The notes under the pieces are model-generated. The model saw only the letters and a program-made list of their open reading frames with translations. It was not told where the DNA came from and ran no database searches. Positions 1 to 9,598 of a DNA stretch of 64,000 nt are shown piece by piece. How positions within the stretch are numbered: the stretch's first letter is position 1; each line of letters begins with the position of its first letter. The DNA is from Pelodera strongyloides (lineage: Eukaryota; Nematoda; Chromadorea; Rhabditida; Rhabditidae). A program made the translations under genes and the position numbers. The DNA lies in assembly GCA_036852015.1 (NCBI GenBank), contig JAANDG010000361.1, positions 82,104-146,103 on the forward strand, given 5' to 3'.

Positions 1-61
1 ATTGACCAATGTATTGCCAAACTACGTATGCTGAATTGTTGAAGTACTCAAACTTAAAGTT

Positions 62-311
62 TATTATTATTACATATATAAAGGAGAAGAGTTTACTTTT
101 TTGTTTGTGTGAACGAAACGAAATTCTACGTGTCAGGCGTTTGCTATGAGGAGTCCCTGTTAGCAACTTTTCAAAATAAGCGCAATCAAATTGTATTACA
201 TAAACTTGGAAGATACGTTTCAGATGTTTCATAGAAGTCTGCAGTATAATCATTTTAGTAGTAGGTGTAGGATCGCCTGAGTAGTCGCCTCAGGTGGCGA
301 TAGCCGTCTGA
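62..311 (+). mobile_element. Helitron-like non-autonomous element, diverged copy
   Basis: The left part carries the shared 5' sequence TATATAAAGGAGAAGAGTTT followed by a GTTTGTGTGAACG stretch. The right end carries a short hairpin (CGCCTCAGGTGGCG) followed by GATAGCCGTCTGA and then T, the CTRR|T pattern of a Helitron 3' end. The 5' TC is degraded. It shares both ends with the copy near 30.4-30.65 kb. There is no coding capacity. The identification rests on termini only. Confidence 0.6.
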
Positions 312-362
312 TTATTACATACGCGACAATAAAGCAAGTGAAAGAATACATTATAACCAGTT

Positions 363-2375
363 ACCTCTGTCAAAACAGGTCACATCGGACGCACCCCGAA
401 GTGCAGTCACCGCATAGATAAAGGGGAGGAGTCGGAGGATCTGATATATACAATAAGTTTGTTTGTAATCACATATGATCTCAAGTTGCGAAGTGATGCT
501 AGGATTTGAAAGGAGATAGGAGCCGTGTAAACGTGGGACATGTGGTGCACTTCGTGTTCACCAGTATTAACACGCGATTTATACAATATGCATAACTTTC
601 TCTGAAAGCTTTTCGCGGCACGGGTGCGCGCTGATCAGCCCGCCTATTGCGAGCAGCACCATTGAACTAGAAAAATCTATGTTCAAAAAATCGTCAGAAC
701 ATGGACTTCCTGCAGATTATTTTTTCACGCATAAAACTCCTCCTGGTGCCCAAGTTCTGATGAATCGGCCATAAATTCATCATTTTATGCCCTGTCCATG
801 TTTGAGATTCGCACTTGCGAAAATGACAAATGCCTGTCCTCAGGCCATTTTACATGTGTGCGCACTTCGTACACAACTCTAAAATCGCTGTAGAAGTACC
901 GTAGTCCGGTGCAGAAAGGGAGGCACCCGTGTTAAAACCTGCACATCAATAACTGGAAATGATGAAGACGGAGAAAAGAGTTGGGGTTTTTTGACTGGCT
1001 GAATGTAGGTGGTACGGGGTGGCTAACGTAATTGTTGCTACAGCGCGAGCCTCATCACGAGGGACTCTGTTCCCGCATCATCTGTTCTATCAACACTCCA
1101 TCTACTGGACTTTCTCTCAGGTAATTTGATTTAATTATAATCATGGTCTGAACTTGCTGGTTATCATTATTATGTATAATGTGATCTATTGGTATCGGAG
1201 AGATTCTATGAAGTATAATTACAATGTTAATTGTCGATTTCAGTTTCTTATGATTCCCGGAACGCTGGTGCTATCTGCCCTGTGTCGACCACCCTGTCTC
1301 GATTCAATAACCACCTTGCTCTCACTTGATAAAATTACGTGTTTACTATGGTCTTGTTTGTGAAATGATGTTGCTGTTTGCTTTACATTGGTTTGACATA
1401 TGATTCTTGGGAGGTGGCAAATGGTATTCCATAGCTCCCCAGAACAACATGAATGTCAAATGCCTACCGTAACCCATGCGAATGACGCGTTTGACATAGT
1501 CCCGCAACCAAAGTGTATCAGATCCGTACTATTTGAAATAGATCCGTACTATTTAATTATATAAAAGAGTAACTGTAGCGTAATTTGCATACCGTTGTGC
1601 GTTACGGAAATGCAAATTTCGTGTTCGGGTATAAAAAAAATTTCGCAGCTCACTATCGAACTATGTTTCCTATTATGTGAATTTCTTATGATATGTTTGA
1701 AGCTTTGTTTATAAGTATGCGTATGGCTAAACCAATCATATTTCCACGCAAGTCGCCTCAGGCGGCGCGAGCCGACTGGTTTGAAATAAATTTGAAAAAG
1801 ATCATGAAATAGATCCATACTAGATGCAAAATCGCTGCGGGACCTTGTCATTGACATTGACTCGAACATGGACAGGCATTTGTCATTTTCGCAAGTGCTA
1901 ATCGCATACTTGGCCAGAGCATTACTATTATTATTATGGACGAATATTAATAATATTAAGATTTCGTGGTAAAAAGTATAGTGAAAAAAGATCAAACAAT
2001 CCAACCCACCAACATCCTGAGATCCGCCAAACTACCGTAGGAACTCAATGCAGTTTAGAACTCCTGACAACATTACAAGCGCTAAGGCATTCTCTTTCAT
2101 TGTTGTTTCCCACGGTTTATGCCCCAAAATGCAGCTCTGGCTTCAATTTTAATCACATAATGCCATTCAATGCAATACATAAAACAGTCTGTAAGTATGG
2201 AATTCTATGTTTATTTCATTTTATATGAACTGAAATGAGTTCAGAACACATGAAACACTGACGGCGAAAAATATATGGAATGCATAAAATGTTTGTGAAA
2301 GGCGTGCACGGTCTTCCGCTACATTTCTCAAACTCACAGTACTAGATTAGGTTAGTAATAGGTTTACAGAAAAGA
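363..2375 (+). repeat. Dispersed repeat R2, long copy, interrupted by a Helitron
   Basis: Blocks at 363-537, 681-785 and 1937-2375 recur in the same order at 13002-13125, 13153-13257 and 13262-13715. A further piece of the first block recurs at 2945-3050. A Helitron copy at 1553-1779 lies inside the long copy and is absent at the matching place in the other copy, so it probably inserted later. No open reading frame of note or recognised protein was seen, so this is a non-coding dispersed repeat or a remnant of an unidentified element. Confidence 0.6.
1553..1779 (+). mobile_element. Helitron-like non-autonomous element, about 230 bp family
   Basis: Starts with TTATATAAAAGAGTAACTG and ends with the hairpin CGCCTCAGGCGGCG followed by CGAGCCGACTGG|T. 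Internal landmarks are shared with copies at 6423-6655, 10648-10880, 10881-11100 and 57328-57503: a TTTGCATACCG block, GGGTATAAAA, TTTCCTATTATGTG and ACCAATCATATTTCC. The 3' hairpin plus CTGG|T and the lack of inverted repeats fit Helitrons. Confidence 0.7.
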
Positions 2376-3054
2376 AGAGTGAAACCCGCGAGCGAAATTC
2401 GGGCCGGCGGGATGGCTGCATAGTCTTGCAGCACGCAAATAAATAAATATAAACGATAAACAAATATGAAAACTTCACGACAAATGCGAAGAAAGTTGAT
2501 TGCGTCATGCCGGGCAGCGCTGATGAAAAGGAAAGGGGCGGGTCCAATGACCGTCTACGAACGCATAATATTCGCGTTATACGCTACGCTAAATAACTCT
2601 GCACGAAATTGGCAGCAATGAGTTACAGTAGACACCGTGAGAAAGAGCCAGAAACGCAGACCTCTCACAAGGAATACTGTATCCACCAAATTAGTGAATT
2701 AAAAAAAAATTAGTGAATCATAGTGTGAACACCGTTGTTAAGAACAAATCTCCGGCAATAATGATCACGGTGATTCTAATATGATAAGAAATGTAAATAT
2801 GAAATGAACTAAATTGAATCCGTTACGGCCAACTTCTTATTATTTGATTCTTTCTTGTTTTGCATCCCTTTGTATATTTGTCGCCCTCCGGAGTGTTGTG
2901 GGTGATATATACAATAAATACAATAACATAAAGAATATGATATATACAATAAGCAGTGATGTACACAATAAATTTGTTTGCAATCACAAATGATCTCAAG
3001 TTGCGAAGTGATGCTAGGATTTGAAAGGAGATAGGAGCCGTGTAAACGTGGAAA

Positions 3055-4085
3055 TTTTTGCTCCTAACTTATATAGCCCAGAGAAACATTGCGGCGTATC
3101 AGACACGCGCTTATTCCTCTGCTTTCGGTTTTGGAAATTTTTTCGACGTTTTAGTCTCCAACCATTTGCAGACAATTTAGGAGGAAAATAATCAAAGTTT
3201 TATAAATGGGCTCACTAAAACTAACAATAAGTTCTAACCCAATGTTTGATATTGCTATATGTTTAAAAAGAAGAAAAGTAAGGATACTGAAACCATTTTC
3301 TTCACTGAAATTTTTGCTCCTAACTTACATAGCCCAGCGAAACATTGCGGCGTATCAGCCAGGCGCTTATTCGTCTGCTTTTCGGCTTTGGAAATTTTTC
3401 GACCTTTTAGAGTCTTACCATTTGCAGACAATTTAGGAGGAATATAATCAACGTTTTATAAATGGGCACACTAAAATAAGTTCTAGCTCCGTGGTTGATA
3501 TTGGTATAGGTTTAAAAAGATAAATAACGAGACTGAAAGCATTCCCTTCGGAGGAATGTTTGCTCCTAACTTATACTTATACAGCTCAACGAAACAATGA
3601 GGCGTATCGCGTATCAGCCATAGATTGGAAAGCCGCCTCAGGCGGCGGTAGCCGACTGGTATAAATATAAATTAATATATGTACATATCGTCTATATTAC
3701 AGTATCTTTCCTCGGCGTGTTGGCAATGTTCAATACTCATGAGTTTTCACGTATGCCGGTATGCGACCAATTCAACTCGGGGCCCAAACAACCGGAATTT
3801 TAATCTTTCTAACTAATCCGTTCTCAAATTACGGTCCACCTAATTACAGATAATTACTCTAATTAAATAGCGAAGCCAGAATCGATAACCAAATATTCGC
3901 CGAACCACCTGCAAAACGATTGCAAACAATTGCAAAGCTCCGCGTTTTCCCATGTCCGTACACCGCTTTATTGTCTACTAACAGCATTCCAACGCAGTAA
4001 TTACATCATAAACTTTATAGGAAGTGTGAAGAAATTAATATATACAACATTTATGAAGATTCGATCAACCTCTATTTCTTCTATA
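3055..4085 (+). repeat. Dispersed repeat R1 with internal tandem units of about 240 bp
   Basis: From 3055 to about 3620 a unit of about 240 bp is repeated in tandem (landmarks GCTCCTAACTTATATAGCCC and CAGACAATTTAGGAGGAA). It ends in a Helitron-type 3' terminus at 3659 (hairpin CGCCTCAGGCGG, then GTAGCCGACTGG|T). The similarity to the second copy at about 22480-23555 continues another 420 bp beyond that terminus, so the repeated segment is larger than the Helitron end itself. No coding sequence was recognised. Confidence 0.6.
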
Positions 4086-4732
4086 ATATTGTTACGGTGG
4101 TCTTTGCTCATTTTGATATGTTCTAGTCTTTAGTTTTGTGCCGAATTCACACCATAGACTTCACTTCATAGATCTCCTTGGAACTGATTAAAATGAAGAC
4201 ATTTTAGATGAGGCTCACGAGAATAGAGGGTGTATTTTTCATGAGCCTCCTCCAATTGAACAAATATTTCATGTGATAATTAGGGTCTTGTAATATTATA
4301 CGTCAATGTGCAAAAGGTATAATTTAGGTCGTGACTAACTAAAGAACTGATAATTTCATAATAGAAGTCTCTGGGTCTGTATGTTGATACTTGATGCTTG
4401 ATACTATCATGCAAATTGCTCTAGGACGCGATTAGCAATGCAGTTCGAAAAATTTCTTCATGCTTGCGAAAATAAGCAAACAAAACAGAAGCAGTCTTTT
4501 ATTGCCTTTCGTAGTACTTCTAACTTACTGATATATTCCTACCTAGTTATTTTGAGGCTTGACATATCCAGGGTTAGTTTTATACTTTCTTCTGCATTTT
4601 GTTTATTTATTCTATACTTGTCCCTTTTTGTAAGGATATTCAGGTACTATTACACCCGCGGTATCAAGGTTAGTTTCTTATTCGGTTTTTACTATTATTT
4701 TTGTACCCTTTTTACTCTATAGGCCAATTGTA
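4086..4732. other. Intergenic stretch without recognised features
   Basis: AT-rich DNA. An open stretch at 4438-4722 (+) encodes 94 mostly hydrophobic residues, but it resembles no family I know and has no splice or codon signal that convinces me. It is left as non-coding. Confidence 0.4.
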
Positions 4733-6235
4733 CTCCGCACCGCATAACCGCATGACCGCATGACCGCATAGACACCTCATGGACACCGCGTGCGGGCAAA
4801 CACCGCACTGAAACCGCACAAGTTTACCAAACACCGCGCGGACACCGCATAATGTAGGCGGACACCGCACAGACACCGCGTGTCTCATATCTCATACGGA
4901 CACCGCGCGAGGCCGAACTAATCATATACCGCGAAATTCTACAGCGTGATTAAGATAATGTGCTCCACATGTCTATTTTCTGCGGGAATTATATAATTTA
5001 GGATATAGGTTGTTTGTTTTATTTACCCTATTATATACTTCGAATCACGACTGTGAGATGTGTCTTCTGGAAAATGAAGAGATCCAATTAAGCTCAAGTC
5101 TAACCACCAATTTAACGATTAGCCATACGAGCCAGTATTCTCTTGTTGAGAGAAAAAAGCGCTATTCTGGTGCAATGGTAGGTGGCGCGGTTTCCTAATT
5201 GGTAGCGGACTCTTAAATAGCGGCTCTTAAAGGGATAGGTTCACCTCGAATTGCACGTTTTTTAGAATTTATGTTGATAGTATGACCTATGACGGTCAAA
5301 ATGCGAAAATTGCAGTAAATTTCCTTTGCTCCCCGTAGTAGGAGAGCTTGCTCAAAAAAGCTAAACTACCTCGAATCTAAAAAACAATTGGAGTACCGCA
5401 GCCTGGTAAGTGGGAAATAGCGCAGCAGGGCTGGAGGTGCAGATATTGTTGTGATAGACCGAGGATGATAAAAGGGCCCTGTATTTTCTAGCGTCTCCAG
5501 CCCTGCTACGCTATTTCCCACTTACCATGGCTGCGGTACTCCAATTGTTTTATAGATTCGAGGTAGTTTAGCTTTTTTGAGCAAGCTCTCCTACTACGGG
5601 GAGCAAAGGAAATTTACTGCAATTTTCGCATTTGACCGTCATAGGTCATAGGTCATACTATCAACATAAATTATAAAAAAGGTGCAATTCGAGGTGAACC
5701 TATCCCTTTGAGAGAGGTCGCACCTTCGCTTATGGGATTAGGTATTACAGTTTTACGATTTATGAGTTTTGTATAAATTAACCTAACTGTGATAAGTATT
5801 ATAATTGCTGTTTGGTGCACCTCGTCTTTTATTATTCTATTCTACTTCGAAATGTTTATTTGACTCTTGGAAAGACCTCAACGTCGTGAAAAACGATGTC
5901 GTGGTTCGAAGTAAATGTAATAGGGTAAAGTAAACAGTTTCGATGCAGAAATTCCGATGGTAAAATACTATACTCTAAATTAACAAACAACCTGCACTCT
6001 AAATTATATAAATCCCGCAGAAAATAGATATGTGGAGCACATTATCTTAATCACGGCGTAGAATTTCGTGATATATGATGGGTTCGAGTGCGCGCGGGGT
6101 CTGTGCTGTGTCCGCCTACGTTATGCGGTGTCCGCGCGGTGCTTGGTAAACTCGTGCGGTTTCCGTGCGGTGTTTGACCGCACGCGGTGTCCATGCGGTG
6201 TCTATGCAGTCATGCGGTCATGCGGTGCGGAGTAC
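4733..6235. mobile_element. Inverted-repeat element, about 1.5 kb, arms built of ACCGCA-type words
   Basis: The left arm (about 4733-5035) and right arm (about 5945-6235) are inverted copies. Each contains many repetitions of a short word (ACCGCA / TGCGGT, often GGACACCGC), followed inward by a unique block ending near GATTAAGATAATGTGCTCCA. The interior holds a younger TTAA-flanked element at 5231-5707. No transposase was seen, so it is probably non-autonomous. Superfamily is not assigned. Confidence 0.65.
5231..5707. mobile_element. TTAA-flanked inverted-repeat element (piggyBac-like MITE)
   Basis: Near-perfect inverted arms of about 220 bp start AGGGATAGGTTCACCTCG and end in its reverse complement. 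The left flank is TTAA and the right flank TTGA, a one-base decay of the duplicated TTAA target typical of piggyBac. The element sits inside the larger inverted-repeat element at 4733-6235. No coding capacity. Confidence 0.7.
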
Positions 6236-6422
6236 AATGGGCCCATTTCTTTCACTCACTGCCTAAGCCTACCGTCGTCGCACTGATGAGACCCAACGGT
6301 GGCAAAATCCTCGTATGCGAAGGGTCGAAACGGGGTTACCGTATTACATATGGTATATTCATGTTAGTTTGTTGAATTTATTCACTTGTATCTTCCCAAT
6401 TTGTTTCCTCTTTTATTTGCAA

Positions 6423-6655
6423 CCAGGCTCACGCCGCCTGAGGCGACTTACATGGAAATATGATTGGTTTAGCATGGGCATACTTATATACAAAGTTTCA
6501 AACGTATCATAAGAAATTCACGTAATAGGAAACAATTGCATATGCATAGATATTGAGCTGCGAAACTCTTTTTATACCCGAACACAAAATTTGCATTTCG
6601 TAACGCACATCGATATGCAAATTAGGCTACAGTTACTCTTTTATATAATAAAAGA
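6423..6655 (-). mobile_element. Helitron-like non-autonomous element, reverse orientation
   Basis: On the minus strand the element begins TTATATAAAAGAGTAACTG and ends with the shared hairpin and CTGG|T (CCAG at 6423-6426 on the plus strand). It is collinear with the copies at 1553-1779 and 10648-10880. Confidence 0.7.
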
Positions 6656-7650
6656 TATTACGGATTACGCAATTCACACGAAAATGCGCATGCTTACAAC
6701 GGCTCTCCCCGTAGATGATATGCTAACTCGTTTGATGGAAGTCCGTTGTGGACATACAAAATTTCTTTATATGAGAAGTAGCAATATTTTTGATATTGTC
6801 CAATTCATGAGTGTGATTTTAACAACAAAGCAATTGAAATAATTATCACACTACATCCAAAATGAAGAGCTGTCGAGAAAACAATACATTTCCGTAAGAA
6901 TTCTTGAAAATTTATAATTCCACAAGTCCGGGCCACACGTAGCAAATGATTCTCTTAGTCGCCATATCGTAATCCGGATTCTTCCCAACTTCATTCAAAG
7001 TAGCCTCACTTGTCGTATAGAAGAAGCTTAGACTAGCTGGAAAAATTTAGCCTATTTCAATTGAATTATTAGTTTGCAAAGGTCATTGGTTCGATTCCCG
7101 CCTCAGCAAAGGTGCAAATTGTAGCTGGGTAACGCCGGCGGAAAAAATTCGCCTCCCGAAAATTGGCCGTTGGCACATGCTATGGCTGCCTATAACTATC
7201 CACCCCGCTAGTTGATATAACGGCGCTGCTTTCGTGGCTGTGCTTTTTTTATTTGTTCAACCACTTTATGTTTGCAATTCGATCCGAGAGCGAAGACCCA
7301 TTTACACCTATTTGCTCTTTTTACATATCTCTTACTGTTGCCAGTAAACCAAAAACAAAAGAATTATACTCACTAGGCAAGTTCTTCTTCATGGTTACTT
7401 CGTAGAGTGGAAGTCTTCATGGTTACTTCGTAGAGTGTAATCTGCTAGTATTATTAGTCAACTTACGCGCATTCCAAAGTAAAAAGACAGAATGTCGTAA
7501 TCATAAATGTAATGAATCAATGATTTCGTTTCTCCTGTGAATACGGCATTGTGTTTTCGTTGTGTGGAATGTTTGTTTCACATGTATATTCTTTTCATAC
7601 AGTATGACTTTAAACTCACTGTTGCGTTGCACAAGCTCCAATCGTCTTCG
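6656..7650. other. Stretch without genes; one isolated tRNA-like B-box
   Basis: No exon or mobile element could be supported. A B-box-like GGTTCGATTCCC lies at 7088-7099, but I could not fold a convincing tRNA around it. It may be the remnant of a tRNA-derived repeat. Confidence 0.35.
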
Positions 7651-7739
7651 TGTCAATCAAAAGCGGCGGGGTAAAGGATAGAGGGCGATTGCCTTCCAGA
7701 ACAAGTTGGGTGATAAGACGCGGGAACCGGGCTGAAGTG

Positions 7740-8075
7740 GACCTTCATGGGAAACCATGACCCCGATATGTCCCCGATCATCTCCCTCGAAAAGTCGGGG
7801 CTTAATCGGGGCCATATCCGGGTTTTCTGGAAGATAATCGGGGTCATATCGGGGTTTTGTGAAATGATCGGAGCCATATCGTGGTTTTTCGAGAAATAAT
7901 CGGGGCCATACCGGGGTTTTTGAGAGAATCGGGGCCATATCGGGCCTTGTTCCCGATATGGGCCGGATTATTTGTGATCGGGACTTGATAGGGGCCGTAT
8001 CGGGTTTTTTTTGGAAGAATCGGGGCAATATCGGGGTTTTTCCGAAAATAATCGGGGAGATATCGGGGTTTCCAC
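7740..8075. repeat. Degenerate short tandem/inverted repeat rich in ATCGGGGCCATATCGGGG
   Basis: About a dozen imperfect units of the kind ATCGGGG(CC)ATATCGGGGTTTT are arrayed in one orientation. One or two units in opposite orientation lie at the left end. An apparent long minus-strand reading frame across it only reflects the repeat. Its composition resembles the word-repeat arms of the elements at 4733-6235 and 35593-35996. Confidence 0.6.
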
Positions 8076-8079
8076 TTTT

Positions 8080-9598
8080 CTGTGAAAGGAGGAGGCTTAC
8101 GCTAAACACGATTTCCAAGAAGCAGGCTAAGGTGCCTGAAATAGCCTTATAACAGAAGGCTGGGCGCACGGAATTTCGGGCAGCTCCTTGAGCTCCTGCA
8201 CCATTGCGTACCGCCATTCTGACTCATGTTGTAGACGTAAAAAGTGTCATGCAGTTTGCCTGTTTGAGAATACATATAGGAATTGTACACCTAAAGATCA
8301 GTTTCAATTAGAAAAAATGCAACTTACATCTGTGGGCGATGAGCTTCGTAATACTTGGGCACTCATAGATTATTGATCTGTTTATGGGCGTCCTCCACTG
8401 GAGTCCGCTATTCACCCAAGGGATAATGGGATGCGGCAAGATGTGAGGCAGAATGGAAACTCCCGCAGGGTCATCTGTGTTTGCTGCAATTTATTGATTT
8501 TCATTTGTCCATAGAACATTCGTTTGTCCATAGAACTTCCCTTATGATTGAACAAATTGAACATTAAACAAATTACAAACTTTACAAAACGTTACAAACT
8601 CCTTTTGATTTACTTCGAATTTGCGTGTTGTGGCATATTTTACTACCACTTTATTATGTTTTATTGATTTAGTATGTGTATTTTATAACACAAACTGCAC
8701 GTTACATTGCTTTCTTTGTTTGTCTTTGTGCGTAATAAATTATTATAATTATTATATTTATTGATTATCTGGTTTACTTGATATTGTGCCTGTGTGCCGA
8801 CACATTTCGGCGCCAGGAGTTCGCCGCGCGCAGCGCAAGTATCATCATTGCATCCGAAGTCCGAAGCTCAGTACCGTACTAATGTCTACATGAAAATTCC
8901 TTGAAAATACAGTACATTTATCTTTCATCGCTCTGACACTTCTTTAACTAGGAAAAGTCCTAAATTATATGTTGACAACTACACCAAGTTGTAATTATAT
9001 TTTAACAGAGCTAAAACTATGAACGGAAATTATGCTTTATGTAGTCACATTTTGGTCTGCATACACCAATTTCATATGTAATATCCAGTAATAACATTAG
9101 TTTTGAATTAGTACTTCCCCCGCGTGGGACAATTATACGCTACAGCAAATAAAACGGGTGCACGTGAGAAAAAATATTCTCAATTTCAATTTAGTTAACG
9201 CCATGTCCTTCCGCGAATTCTATTAATAATAGAAGTAAGCAAACATGATGATTTCAACAATATTGTGCAGTAATAAAATATTATAATCCAATATTTTCTG
9301 GGAAAATTGTACCGAAAGGAAATTCTCGTGTTACATGATTAAAATCAGTAACTGGCCAATGTACTTGTCACGTCATGTTTCATAAAAGAGAAATAAATAA
9401 AAGTTTAAAAACCCGTAAAGTGCCTAGTTTTGTTGCTTTAAAAAATACCGCATCTTCAAAAGAGTACCATAATATCAGATAATTTTTAGTGGAAGTATGA
9501 AAACCTGCCACAAAGAAAAGCTTACTAAATTGTACATGATAGCAGATGGATTTATCTAAACACTGAAACGTACAGCATACTAGCACACCGAAACTTAC
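8080..9598. other. Non-coding stretch downstream of the truncated lectin-like gene
   Basis: This interval was searched on the minus strand for the four missing 3' exons of the lectin-like gene ending at 9599: the LPxILPP, LGYC, CGATVPLY and terminal exons. None was found. No other gene or repeat is supported here. Confidence 0.4.

Noticed and set aside
7657..8217. 186-codon minus-strand frame rich in Pro, Asp and Ile
   Set aside because: Most of it is the translation of the degenerate ATCGGGG repeat, with no recognisable domain.
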